From Spiro-02 sp964465155 (GTDB lineage Bacteria > Spirochaetota > Spirochaetia > Sphaerochaetales > Sphaerochaetaceae), in NCBI GenBank assembly GCA_964465155.1, contig CAYXIH010000075.1:1-8956 (forward strand): a DNA stretch of 8,956 nucleotides, in the 5' to 3' direction. This document shows, one piece after another, positions 1 through 6,695 of this stretch; positions within the stretch are counted from its first letter, which is position 1; each line of letters starts with the position of its first letter. Position numbers and translations under genes: made by a program. The notes under the pieces were generated by a model. That model was not told the DNA's origin. It made no database searches and was given only the letters and a program-made list of their open reading frames with translations.

Positions 1-444
1 GAGCAGGTCGAGGGTTCGTTCACCTACCAGCCAATCGTGGAAGGGCAGGTGTTCGATCTCGGTGGCGTTGCCCTGGAGGCAATCTTCACCCCTGGCCATA
101 CCGATGGGTCGGTCTGTTTCCTGGATGCGAAGAACCGCGTGCTGTATAGCGGAGACACCGTCAACAAGAGCGTGTGCATCTTCAAGAACGACCAGGCTGC
201 CGCGAACCTCGTGACGCTTCGCGACACGATGAACAAGCTGTGGGAGCGTGAGGCTGAGTTCGACGTGCTGGCTATCGGGCATGATGGGACGGTCATCGAC
301 AAGAAGATCATCCTTGACTACCTGACCATGTGCAACGGTCTCATCGACGGTACCTTGGTGGGCAACTATGAGGAGATTGGCATTCGTGCCGGCCTGGTAG
401 TCCGCGAAGGTGATGCAGAGTTCTGGTATCTGGCAGACCGCTAA
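1..444 (+). CDS. Metallo-beta-lactamase-fold hydrolase, C-terminal part (5' end outside window)
   Basis: The reading frame is open from base 1 and stops with TAA at 442-444, so this is the last 147 residues of a longer protein. Visible motifs are PGHTDGS, the metal-binding His of the third MBL motif, followed by a short hydrophobic strand. SGDT then supplies the bridging Asp, and GHDG further on supplies the last metal-ligand His. The HxHxDH motif expected upstream lies outside the window. The spacing fits a glyoxalase-II-like or general MBL hydrolase; the substrate cannot be told. A GTG at 37 could be read as a start but lies in the middle of the fold, so it is not a real start. A strong hairpin follows 18 bases after the stop, so the gene ends its own transcript and is probably not co-transcribed with the hexuronate genes. 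Confidence 0.85.
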   Translation, partial: EQVEGSFTYQPIVEGQVFDLGGVALEAIFTPGHTDGSVCFLDAKNRVLYSGDTVNKSVCIFKNDQAAANLVTLRDTMNKLWEREAEFDVLAIGHDGTVIDKKIILDYLTMCNGLIDGTLVGNYEEIGIRAGLVVREGDAEFWYLADR

Positions 445-462
445 GCTCTCTCTTTCATCATC

Positions 463-494
463 TTGCACGGGGAAGGGCATCTTTCCCCGTGCAA
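463..494 (+). terminator. Hairpin terminator after the MBL hydrolase gene
   Basis: TTGCACGGGGAA (463-474) pairs perfectly with TTCCCCGTGCAA (483-494). A G-U and a G-C pair extend the stem to 14 bp around a 4-base loop. No U-tract follows, so termination efficiency is uncertain. The right arm GTGCAA (489-494) could instead pair with TTGCAC at 500-505, but that alternative is much weaker. Confidence 0.65.
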
Positions 495-531
495 TGCATT
501 TGCACTGCTGTGGCCATGGCAAGATGACAAA

Positions 532-560
532 TTGATAGGTTCGAATATTGCAACTAATAT
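532..560 (+). promoter_or_regulatory. Probable sigma70 promoter of the uxuA operon
   Basis: TTGATA (532-537, 5/6 to the -35 consensus) is separated by exactly 17 bases from TAATAT (555-560, 4/6 to the -10 consensus). The predicted transcript start is near 567, giving a leader of about 67 bases before uxuA. A second overlapping reading is TTGCAA (548-553), a 17-base spacer and TAGAAT (571-576). In either case the palindrome at 553-566 sits in the core promoter. Confidence 0.55.
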
Positions 561-566
561 ATTAGT
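553..566. promoter_or_regulatory. 14-bp perfect palindrome, candidate operator for the GntR regulator
   Basis: ACTAATATATTAGT is identical to its own reverse complement and contains the -10 box of the best promoter. FCD-type GntR proteins usually bind short AT-rich palindromes placed on promoters of the catabolic genes they sit beside. A GntR/FCD gene is the second gene of this operon. Binding here would block RNA polymerase. The link to that regulator is inferred from position. Confidence 0.5.
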
Positions 567-633
567 ATGTTAGAATAGTCCACAGATATCCAAGACCTTC
601 CCAAGAGGGGAAGTGACAAAAGGAGAACAGCCC

Positions 634-1710
634 ATGAAGATGACATTGCGTTGGTACGGCAGCAAATTTGACTCCGTGACCCTCAAGCAGATCAAGCAGA
701 TCCCCGGTGTCGCCGGTGTGATCACCACATTGTACGACATCCCCGCTGGGGAAGTCTGGCCCCTGGAGCGCATCCAGGCGATCAAGGCAGAGGTTGAGGC
801 TGCCGGTCTTGAGATCTGTGGCATCGAGAGCGTGAACGTCCATGACGCCATCAAGATCGGTTCACCCGACCGCGATGCATATATCGAGAACTACATCACC
901 ACCCTTGACCGCCTCGGTTCCGAGGGGATCACCATGGTGTGCTACAACTTCATGCCGGTCTTCGACTGGACCCGCACCGATCTCGCAAAGGTCCGCCACG
1001 ATGGCTCGACCGTCCTTGCCTACGACCAGAAAGTTGTCGATGCAATAGATCCCGCTACCTTCTTCGACCAGACCAACGCAAGCTCCAATGGCTTTGTGAT
1101 GCCCGGTTGGGAGCCAGAGCGCCTGTCCCGCGTCAAGGAGCTGTTCGCAGCCTACGAGAACGTTGACAGCGAGAAGCTGTTCGAGAACCTGGTCTACTTC
1201 CTCAAGGCAATCCAGGGTGTGTGCGAGAAGTGGGGGATCAAGATGGCTATCCATCCCGACGACCCGGCTTGGCCCGTATTCGGACTGCCTCGCATCATCA
1301 CCTGCAAGGAGAACCTCCTGCGCCTGATGCAGGCTGTTGACGCACCATTCAACGGCGTGACGCTGTGCACCGGTTCCCTGGGGACCTCCCTGAAGAACGA
1401 CCTGCCTGCAATCATCCGCAGCCTTCCTGGCCGCGTCCACTTTGCACACGTGCGCAACCTGCACCACTATGCTCCTGGCGTGTTCGAGGAAGCAGCACAC
1501 CTCTCCAGCGATGGCTCGTTCGACATGTACGAGATCGTCAAGGCCCTGCATGACATCGGCTTCGACGGACCCATGCGCCCCGACCACGGCCGCATGATCT
1601 GGGGTGAAGTGGCAATGCCCGGCTATGGCCTGTACGACCGTGCCCTCGGCGCCGAGTATATCCTCGGTCTGTGGGAAGCGATCGACAAGTGCACCTCAAG
1701 AGGTTGCTGA
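634..1710 (+). CDS. uxuA: Mannonate dehydratase
   Basis: This 358-residue cytoplasmic enzyme of the UxuA family removes water from D-mannonate to give 2-keto-3-deoxy-D-gluconate, using a divalent metal. The start MKMTLRWYG is typical of the family, as is the stretch PGVAGVITTLYDIPAGEVWP. The expected metal and catalytic residues are all present: H207 in IHPDDP, C245 in CTGSLG, H272 in AHVRN, and D317-H318 in RPDHGR. The length matches the shorter (about 360 aa) UxuA type rather than the 394-residue E. coli form. The ATG at 634 was chosen over the in-frame GTG at 613 because AAAGGAG (618-624) lies 9 bases before it and because family members begin MKM. It is the first gene of an operon with the GntR regulator and uxuB. 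Confidence 0.96.
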   Translation: MKMTLRWYGSKFDSVTLKQIKQIPGVAGVITTLYDIPAGEVWPLERIQAIKAEVEAAGLEICGIESVNVHDAIKIGSPDRDAYIENYITTLDRLGSEGITMVCYNFMPVFDWTRTDLAKVRHDGSTVLAYDQKVVDAIDPATFFDQTNASSNGFVMPGWEPERLSRVKELFAAYENVDSEKLFENLVYFLKAIQGVCEKWGIKMAIHPDDPAWPVFGLPRIITCKENLLRLMQAVDAPFNGVTLCTGSLGTSLKNDLPAIIRSLPGRVHFAHVRNLHHYAPGVFEEAAHLSSDGSFDMYEIVKALHDIGFDGPMRPDHGRMIWGEVAMPGYGLYDRALGAEYILGLWEAIDKCTSRGC

Positions 1711-1732
1711 TCTACGCAATGACGGATAGGAT

Positions 1733-1756
1733 ATGGCAGTGCGGGCGCACTGCCAT
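1733..1756 (+). other. Perfect hairpin between uxuA and the GntR gene
   Basis: ATGGCAGTGC (1733-1742) pairs perfectly with GCACTGCCAT (1747-1756) around a 4-base loop. There is no U-tract after it, so it is more likely an mRNA-stability or processing element, or a weak attenuator, than a full terminator. It swallows the upstream in-frame ATG at 1733, which supports the later start of the regulator at 1778. Confidence 0.6.
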
Positions 1757-1777
1757 TCCATGCACCGGGAGAAAGCC

Positions 1778-2458
1778 ATGAGTTCCAATATCCGTACCAG
1801 CGTATCCGATTCCATCTATCTGCAGCTGCGCAGGCGTATCCTCGACCTGAGCTACCAGCCTGGGCACGAGCTGAACGTCAACGAGTTGACTGAACAGATG
1901 CAGGTCTCCCGTTCACCGGTCCGAGACGCGCTGATGCGCCTGTCGGCTGACCAGCTGGTGGATATCTTCCCCCAGCGCGGGACCAGGGTCTCGTTGTTGG
2001 ACCTTGCACAGGTGGAGGAGGAGCGGTTCATCCGCACTTCGCTGGAACAGGCGGCTGTTGGGAAGTTCGTGGTCCGTTGGACGGATGCCGACTTGGCTGC
2101 AATGGATGCTGCTGTGGTACAGCAGGAGATTGCCCGCAGGGAACGGGCCTATGACTTGTTCCTGCAGTGGGACGACACCTTCCATGGCGTCATCTTCCAG
2201 GCAACGGGACATGGCCGCTCCTGGGATCTCATCCAAGGACAATGCGGCAACTACCATCGGATACGAATGCTCTCCTTCAGCGATGAGGGGGTCTCCGAGT
2301 CGGTCGTGACCCAGCACCGTGACCTCCTGGCTGCCTTGCGCAACAGGGATGTGGCCACGGTGATGGAGATCGAGCACTCGCATGTCTCCAAGCTCCTTGC
2401 CGAGTCCCGGTGGATGATGGAGAAATATCCTTCATATTTTACCCAGGCCATGGCATAG
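1778..2458 (+). CDS. GntR-family transcriptional regulator, FCD (FadR-C) type
   Basis: This is a 226-residue DNA-binding repressor or activator. Residues about 10-75 form the GntR winged helix-turn-helix, with YQPGHELNVNELTEQMQVSR, SPVRDAL and the wing QRGTRVSLL. Residues about 80-206 form the all-helical FCD ligand domain. Its usual metal site appears intact: D132 and H136 in WDDTFH, H180 in QHRDLL, and H202 in HSHV. The start at 1778 is preceded by GGGAG (1767-1771) at 6 bases. The in-frame ATG at 1733 would add 15 residues but is buried in a hairpin and lacks a ribosome site. Its position between uxuA and uxuB suggests a UxuR/ExuR-like sensor of hexuronates or mannonate acting on the palindrome at 553-566. 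The ligand and target are inferred. Confidence 0.93.
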   Translation: MSSNIRTSVSDSIYLQLRRRILDLSYQPGHELNVNELTEQMQVSRSPVRDALMRLSADQLVDIFPQRGTRVSLLDLAQVEEERFIRTSLEQAAVGKFVVRWTDADLAAMDAAVVQQEIARRERAYDLFLQWDDTFHGVIFQATGHGRSWDLIQGQCGNYHRIRMLSFSDEGVSESVVTQHRDLLAALRNRDVATVMEIEHSHVSKLLAESRWMMEKYPSYFTQAMA

Positions 2459-2473
2459 CCAATTGGCCAAGGC

Positions 2474-2491
2474 CCGTCTGTAGCAAGACGG
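2474..2491 (+). other. Small hairpin in the regulator-uxuB gap
   Basis: CCGTCT (2474-2479) pairs with AGACGG (2486-2491) around a 6-base loop. It ends 15 bases before the GGAGG ribosome site of uxuB. It is preceded by the overlapping palindromes CCAATTGG (2459-2466) and TTGGCCAA (2463-2470). It may tune relative expression within the operon. No U-tract is present. Confidence 0.4.
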
Positions 2492-2518
2492 TACAACTGA
2501 ATCTGTGGAGGTTCAATC

Positions 2519-4132
2519 ATGAAGCTGAACGACCAAGACATCAAGAACACTGCGCCGTGGACGGCACAGAAATACGCAATGCCCAACTTTGACCGTGCCG
2601 CAGCCAAGGCTGCCACCGAACAGGCTCCTACTTGGATCCATTTCGGAGCCGGCAATATCTTCCGTGGCTTTCCAGCCGCGCTGCAGCAGTCGTTGCTCGA
2701 GCAGGGGCTTGCCACCACCGGCATCCTGGTGGGCGAGGGCTTTGACTATGAGATCATCGACCGCATCTATGCACCCCATGACAACCTCAGCCTGCTGGTC
2801 ACCCTCCGTGCCGATGGCTCGATCGACAAGCGTGTGATCGCATCTGTGGTCGACGCATACAAGTGCGACCCCTCCTTTGCCAAGGAATGGAAGGTCTTTG
2901 AAGATGCATTCTCCAATCCTTCCCTGCAGATGGTGAGCTTCACCATCACGGAGAAGGGCTATGGCCTGCGCAATGCCCAGGGTGACTTCTTCCCCGCCGT
3001 GGAGGCTGACTTTGCAGCCGGTCCCGCTGACCCCAAGATGTTCCTCTCCAAGCTCACTGCGCTGCTGTATGCACGCTATGAAGCCGGTGCAGCCCCGATT
3101 GCACTGGTGAGCATGGACAACTGTTCGCACAATGGTGAGAAGCTGCAGATGGCCGTACAGACGATTGCCGCCGAGTGGGCAAAGCGTTCCCTGGTAAAGC
3201 CGGGCTTCGTGGACTACCTTGCAGACCCCCAGCGGGTAAGCTTCCCCTGGTCCATGATCGACAAGATCACACCGCGTCCAGATGCCTCTGTGAAGGCCTC
3301 CCTTGAAGCTGATGGATTTGAGGATACCGAAGTTGTCGTGACTTCCAAGAACACCTACATTGCACCGTTCGTCAATGCCGAGCAGCCCCAGTACCTGGTC
3401 ATCGAGGATTCGTTCCCCAACGGCCGTCCCGCATTGGAGCATGCTGGTGTCTACTTCACCGACCGTGACACTGTCAACAAGGTGGAGAAGATGAAGGTCT
3501 GTACCTGCCTCAATCCCCTGCACACAGCCCTGGCAGTGTTCGGTTGCCTGCTGGACTATACCTTGATCGCAGACGAGATGCGTGACCCACAGCTCTCCAA
3601 GCTGGTCAACGAGATTGGGTACACCGAAGGGCTGCCCGTGGTGGTCAATCCCAAGATCATTGACCCACAGGCGTTCATCAAGGAAGTCATTGAGGTCCGT
3701 ATCCCCAACCCGTTCATGCCCGATACCCCCCAGCGCATTGCTTGCGATACCTCCCAGAAGCTGGGAATCCGCTTCGGTGAGACGATCAAGGCATACCTGG
3801 CCAATCCAGAGCTGGATGTAGCTGACCTCAAGCTGATCCCGCTGGTGTTCGCTGGCTGGTGCCGCTACCTCATGGGTGTAGATGATGCTGGCAACAAGTT
3901 CGAGCTGAGCCCCGATCCGCTTGCCGCACATGTCTGCCCGTATGTCGCCTCCGTCAAGCTGGGTGATGCAGGTCCGTTTGCAGAGACCCTGCGCCCGATC
4001 CTCGCAGACCAGAGGATCTTCGGTGTTGACCTCTATGGCTGTGGCATCGCCGACAAGGTCGTCGATATATTCACTCAGATGGTCGCTGGCCCTGGTGCCG
4101 TGCGCGCCACGCTAGTCAAGTACGTCGGCTAA
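2519..4132 (+). CDS. uxuB: Mannitol-dehydrogenase-family oxidoreductase, probable fructuronate reductase
   Basis: This 537-residue cytoplasmic NAD(H)-dependent enzyme probably interconverts D-fructuronate and D-mannonate, the step before UxuA. The N-terminal Rossmann site is HFGAGNIFRG (residues 41-50). MDNCSHNGEKL (199-209) corresponds to the family signature region. The C-terminal catalytic domain has K326, N332 and H335 in KVCTCLNPLH, the expected Lys/Asn/His set, although Lys-Asn spacing is one residue longer than in classical mannitol dehydrogenase and E. coli UxuB. The start has GGAGG (2507-2511) at 7 bases. The gene follows the regulator after 60 bases and ends the operon. The family also contains mannitol, tagaturonate and altronate enzymes. 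The adjacent uxuA is the main reason for choosing fructuronate. Confidence 0.88.
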   Translation: MKLNDQDIKNTAPWTAQKYAMPNFDRAAAKAATEQAPTWIHFGAGNIFRGFPAALQQSLLEQGLATTGILVGEGFDYEIIDRIYAPHDNLSLLVTLRADGSIDKRVIASVVDAYKCDPSFAKEWKVFEDAFSNPSLQMVSFTITEKGYGLRNAQGDFFPAVEADFAAGPADPKMFLSKLTALLYARYEAGAAPIALVSMDNCSHNGEKLQMAVQTIAAEWAKRSLVKPGFVDYLADPQRVSFPWSMIDKITPRPDASVKASLEADGFEDTEVVVTSKNTYIAPFVNAEQPQYLVIEDSFPNGRPALEHAGVYFTDRDTVNKVEKMKVCTCLNPLHTALAVFGCLLDYTLIADEMRDPQLSKLVNEIGYTEGLPVVVNPKIIDPQAFIKEVIEVRIPNPFMPDTPQRIACDTSQKLGIRFGETIKAYLANPELDVADLKLIPLVFAGWCRYLMGVDDAGNKFELSPDPLAAHVCPYVASVKLGDAGPFAETLRPILADQRIFGVDLYGCGIADKVVDIFTQMVAGPGAVRATLVKYVG

Positions 4133-4151
4133 TCCAAACGCTCATTCCATC

Positions 4152-4202
4152 CTCAGGCCTCCCTCCGGGGAGGCCTGAGTCGCTTTGGTCTCTATATTTT
4201 TT
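4152..4202 (+). terminator. Terminator of the uxuA-gntR-uxuB operon
   Basis: CTCAGGCCTCCC (4152-4163) pairs perfectly with GGGAGGCCTGAG (4168-4179) around a TCCG loop. A T6 run at 4197-4202 lies 17 bases beyond the stem, further than in a textbook intrinsic terminator. The stem alone is very stable, and position 20 bases after uxuB supports the call. Confidence 0.75.
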
Positions 4203-4243
4203 CACGCTCAACGGCTATAGTATCCGATGGGGGACAAGTATCC

Positions 4244-5188
4244 ATGAAACAGCATCAGCAACGTACGAGTTGGTTGGAGATAACATATATCATTGTAGGG
4301 GCTTTGGTCGCAGGATTCGCCGTGGCATGCTTTGTCACGCCCGCCAAGATCGCAGGAGGCGGGGTCAACGGCATCGGTACCATCTGCTACTACATGTTGG
4401 GCTGGGACCCTGGTATCGTGATGCTCTGCCTCAACATCCCTCTGTTCCTCATTGGCATGAAGGTCTTTGGGGCACAGTACGGCTGGAAGTCGCTGTTGGG
4501 CGCTGCAATCCTGTCGGTCTCCGTCACCCTCTTTGGCCGTGCCACGGGATATGATGGATTCCTGGACTACGCCGACAAGGTGGATGTCCTGCTCTCCGCC
4601 ATCTTTGGTGGTGTCATCTTGGGCTGTGGCATCGGATTGGTCATGAGAGCCGGTGCCAATACCGGAGGCACCGATATCCTGGCACAGATCCTCAACAAGT
4701 ACACCCCCCTCTCATTGGGTGCCTCCCTCTTCATTGTCGATGGGGGCATCATAGCAGTGGGCGGCTATTTCTTTGGCCTGGAGCGGATGCTCTTTGCGAT
4801 CATCACGCTGTATCTCTCCAGCCAGATGATCAACTTCGTGGTGATGGACCTGGGAACCAAATATGCCAAGACTGCCTATATCGTCAGCATCAAGCATGAG
4901 GCTATCGGCAAGCGTATTGTATCGGAGCTGCACCATGGCGCCACGTTGCTGTCGGGGGTAGGCGTCTACACCGGAAGAAGGCGCACCATGCTCATGGCGG
5001 TTGTCCACAACCGCCAGATCAATGCGCTGGAGCGCATTGTCCATGAAGAAGATCCCGATGCGTTCATGTTCGTCAACGAGACCTACCAAGTCCAAGGCCA
5101 GGGGTTTGCAAACGTGAAGGTCAAGCCACTGCCTCCCCAGGAGTCTTCAGAAGATGAGCAGGGCAAGCAGGACGGTACAAATCCCTGA
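4244..5188 (+). CDS. YitT family membrane protein (DUF161 plus DUF2179)
   Basis: This is a 314-residue integral membrane protein. Residues about 13-205 hold five or six hydrophobic segments of the YitT membrane domain, with the family stretches PAKIAGGGVNGIG (33-45) and RAGANTGGTDILAQIL (135-150). Residues about 210-286 form the soluble DUF2179 domain, including TGRRRTMLMAVV and DPDAFMFVNETYQVQGQGF. The tail (about 297-314) is hydrophilic and acidic. The biochemical role of this widespread family is not settled and none is claimed here. The ATG at 4244 is the first good start, with a weak G-rich ribosome site at 4229-4233. A TATAGT at 4216-4221 might be a -10 box, but no convincing -35 accompanies it. 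The last 42 bases overlap the end of lrgB on the opposite strand, with no terminator between the two. Confidence 0.92.
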   Translation: MKQHQQRTSWLEITYIIVGALVAGFAVACFVTPAKIAGGGVNGIGTICYYMLGWDPGIVMLCLNIPLFLIGMKVFGAQYGWKSLLGAAILSVSVTLFGRATGYDGFLDYADKVDVLLSAIFGGVILGCGIGLVMRAGANTGGTDILAQILNKYTPLSLGASLFIVDGGIIAVGGYFFGLERMLFAIITLYLSSQMINFVVMDLGTKYAKTAYIVSIKHEAIGKRIVSELHHGATLLSGVGVYTGRRRTMLMAVVHNRQINALERIVHEEDPDAFMFVNETYQVQGQGFANVKVKPLPPQESSEDEQGKQDGTNP

Positions 5189-5638
5189 CAGGCACAGGGC
5201 AATGCCGCTCATTGCCCCCTGGATCTCTCCCAGCTCGATTGCCTTGCTGGTACCGACTGCATGGCTGCATGTCCCGATCGCGACACCTTGTGCGACTGGG
5301 TCCTTGACGTGCAGCAGCTTGATCATGGCCGGCGCTAGGATATTTCCCAATATTCCCGTGATCACAACAGCGGCAACGGTCAGCGAGGCAATGCCTCCCA
5401 GCTGGCCGCTGATTTCCATGGCTATGGGAGTGGTCACCGACTTGGGNNNNNNNNNNNNNNNNNNNNNNNNNNNNNNNNNNNNNNNNNNNNNNNNNNNNNN
5501 NNNNNNNNNNNNNNNNNNNNNNNNNNNNNNNNNNNNNNNNNNNNNNCTCTTGGTCTTCTTGTGTAGCCAAAAACCAAACGCATAGGCAGCGACGCTCAAG
5601 GCAATGCCGAAGAATGGGGAAGCATAGACATTGCTCAT
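5147..5638 (-). CDS. lrgB: LrgB family membrane protein (interrupted by assembly gap)
   Basis: This is the partner of the LrgA/CidA holin-like protein. The pair is associated with murein hydrolase control, cell lysis and, in some bacteria, export of small metabolites. The first 30 residues (MSNVYASPFFGIALSV onward, with one membrane segment) and the last 99 residues are visible. The C-terminal part has the diagnostic PKSVTTPIAMEISGQLGGI, GILGN, and ASHALGT-like GTCSHAVGTSKAIELGE. LrgB proteins are usually about 230 aa, so about 100 residues (about 300 bases) are missing and the 100 Ns do not reflect the true size. The ATG at 5638 overlaps the lrgA stop as ATGA and has AAGGAG 8 bases upstream. 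A longer in-frame start at 5749 lies inside lrgA and is not plausible. The 3' end overlaps yitT. Confidence 0.92.
   Translation of the reverse strand: MSNVYASPFFGIALSVAAYAFGFWLHKKTKXXXXXXXXXXXXXXXXXXXXXXXXXXXXXXXXXXPKSVTTPIAMEISGQLGGIASLTVAAVVITGILGNILAPAMIKLLHVKDPVAQGVAIGTCSHAVGTSKAIELGEIQGAMSGIALCLSGICTVLLALLIF
5447..5546. other. Assembly gap of 100 Ns inside lrgB
   Basis: This is exactly 100 Ns, the conventional placeholder for a gap of unknown size. The flanking coding frames are 5' Lys-Thr-Lys and 3' Pro-Lys-Ser-Val. Comparison with usual LrgB length implies roughly 290-310 missing bases. For lrgB to be intact the true length must leave remainder 1 on division by 3. Confidence 0.97.
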
Positions 5639-6003
5639 GCTGCACGCTCCTTGATTCGCTTCTGTATGGCCATGACACCCATGACCGTCCAGGTGGTTGC
5701 AGCGAATACCAGCAACGTAGTAACCAAGCAGATGACAAGCAGCTGCCACCAGATGGTCTTCATGATATCTGCATACTCTATGATCCCCACTCCTGCGGGA
5801 ATGAAGAAGAATGCCATGTTCTGCAGCAGGAAGTCTGCCTTCATCTGTATGTGGTCTATCTTCAGCACCCGCGACCAGAGCAGGAGGAACAGCAGCACCA
5901 AGCTGATGATGCTTGCAGGGAATGCAAAGGGGAGGAGTGAAGAAATGAGTTCCCCAACCAAGCAGATTCCAAAGATGATTCCGATTTGCCCCAATAGCTT
6001 CAT
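5635..6003 (-). CDS. lrgA: LrgA/CidA family holin-like protein
   Basis: This is a 122-residue membrane protein with four predicted hydrophobic segments (about 5-23, 27-44, 62-79 and 86-109) and a basic C-terminal tail, IQKRIKERAA. The family pattern is clear: GQIGIIFGICLVGELIS, then LPFAFPASIISLVLLFLLL, and the FFFIPAGVGII segment. Length is normal for LrgA. The ATG at 6003 has AAGGAG 8 bases upstream. The stop overlaps the lrgB start by four bases, which indicates translational coupling of an lrgAB operon. The gene begins only 60 bases after the terminator of the preceding secreted-protein gene. Its promoter must lie in that short stretch, or it depends on readthrough. No strong -35/-10 pair is visible there, and no LytSR-type regulator is present in the window. 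Confidence 0.93.
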   Translation of the reverse strand: MKLLGQIGIIFGICLVGELISSLLPFAFPASIISLVLLFLLLWSRVLKIDHIQMKADFLLQNMAFFFIPAGVGIIEYADIMKTIWWQLLVICLVTTLLVFAATTWTVMGVMAIQKRIKERAA

Positions 6004-6063
6004 CGCATGCTCTCCTTGCTACCCATCCTACTCAAAGATACTCACTGTGTGTAGTGGAGACAC

Positions 6064-6089
6064 AAAAAAAGACGACCCATCGGGTCGCC
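6064..6089 (-). terminator. Intrinsic terminator of the first secreted-protein gene
   Basis: On the minus strand CGACCC (6087-6082) pairs with GGGTCG (6078-6073) around a 3-base loop. A stretch of seven Ts (6070-6064) follows. It lies 24 bases after the stop codon. The sequence around it (GACACA, seven As, then GACGACCC on the plus strand) is nearly the same as at the terminator at 7330. Confidence 0.85.
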
Positions 6090-6112
6090 TAGTTGTATAA
6101 CGAAACGCGGAA

Positions 6113-6655
6113 TCACGTTGCGGTGTAAGAAATGACCACTGTACCGGTATAGGTTCCAGCAGGGGCGTCATCCAATCCGAAGGCGCCGTTGGCCTTGGAT
6201 GCAGCGCCCTGGATGGAGAACGGAGCGTTCAGGAGGCGCTTGCCGACATTGGCGTTTGCGCTCATCAGGACTACGCTTGCTCCATCATTGGTTCCAGCTG
6301 TAGAAGTGCTGGATCCGGCAGTGACTGTATAGGCGATGGTGTTGGTTCCATCGGTCATCTTCTTGGCCTGGATAGAAACTGAACCAAGAGTCTGGTTGGT
6401 CTCAATCATGAAGAAGTAGGGGGTGGAAGTCTTTGAGAGAGTCTGGTTCTTGGCACCGTTGGGGTAGTAAGTGGTATTTCCAATGTTGGCATTGGCATCG
6501 GGGAAAGAACCAGGAACGGTCGCTGACTGTACGATAGCTGTATTGGTAAACCCTGAGATGGTGGTTGTAAGGTTCAAGGTAGCGGTTGCAGGTGCTGCGA
6601 AGGCGGTTGCTACTGTGAGGATGATCATTGCAAGAACGGTTGTTGTCTTTTTCAT
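6113..6655 (-). CDS. Small secreted protein, paralog A of a three-gene family
   Basis: This 180-residue protein has a clear Sec signal peptide (Lys-Lys, then VLAMIILTVATAFA) with probable cleavage after AFA at residue 20. The mature part is rich in Thr, Ala, Asn and Gly and has no Cys. Parts shared with the two neighbours are LNLTTTISG at the start, TPYFFMIETNQTLGSVSIQA in the middle, MSANANVGKRLLNAPFSI, and the C-terminal GLDDAPAGTYTGTVVISYTA. Alternating polar and hydrophobic stretches suggest an all-beta, Ig-like or pilin-like fold. The closing GTYTGTVVISY resembles the last strand of DUF4402 or spore-coat-U-like domains, but this is a guess. No function is assigned. The start at 6655 was chosen because the signal peptide begins there; the ribosome site (AGGGA, about 10 bases upstream) is weak. 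A longer open frame to 6691 would consume the leader hairpin. Confidence 0.85.
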   Translation of the reverse strand: MKKTTTVLAMIILTVATAFAAPATATLNLTTTISGFTNTAIVQSATVPGSFPDANANIGNTTYYPNGAKNQTLSKTSTPYFFMIETNQTLGSVSIQAKKMTDGTNTIAYTVTAGSSTSTAGTNDGASVVLMSANANVGKRLLNAPFSIQGAASKANGAFGLDDAPAGTYTGTVVISYTAT

Positions 6656-6669
6656 TTTCTGTATTTCCC

Positions 6670-6691
6670 TTGTACTGTTTCCTGAGTACAA
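6670..6691 (-). promoter_or_regulatory. Leader stem-loop with AGGAAA loop, paralog A
   Basis: In transcript sense TTGTACT (6691-6685) pairs with AGTACAA (6676-6670), a 7-bp perfect stem. The loop is CAGGAAAC. It begins 4 bases after the -10 box, so the transcript probably starts at or just inside the stem. It ends 14 bases before the start codon. It may act as a 5' stability hairpin, an RNA-protein binding site, or, as DNA, an operator covering the transcription start. Confidence 0.65.
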
Positions 6692-6695
6692 CCCT

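Noticed and set aside
613..633. GTG at 613 as the start of uxuA
   Set aside because: It would encode the ribosome-binding site AAAGGAG itself. The ATG at 634 fits the spacing and the family N-terminus.
862..1587. Open frame (241 aa) on the minus strand inside uxuA
   Set aside because: It is an antisense shadow of a gene whose catalytic motifs are all present. It has no ribosome site and no family features.
1733..1777. ATG at 1733 as the start of the GntR regulator
   Set aside because: It is buried in a perfect 10-bp hairpin without a Shine-Dalgarno sequence. The ATG at 1778 has GGGAG at good spacing.
2513..3931. Long open frame (472 aa) on the minus strand inside uxuB
   Set aside because: It lies wholly antisense to a well-supported enzyme gene, has low-complexity His/Gly/Val-rich composition typical of an antisense shadow, and shows no recognisable family.
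6004..6063. Promoter for lrgAB (TTGTGT followed by TATCTT)
   Set aside because: The spacing is 19 bases, both boxes are weak, and TTGTGT overlaps the T-tract of the upstream terminator.
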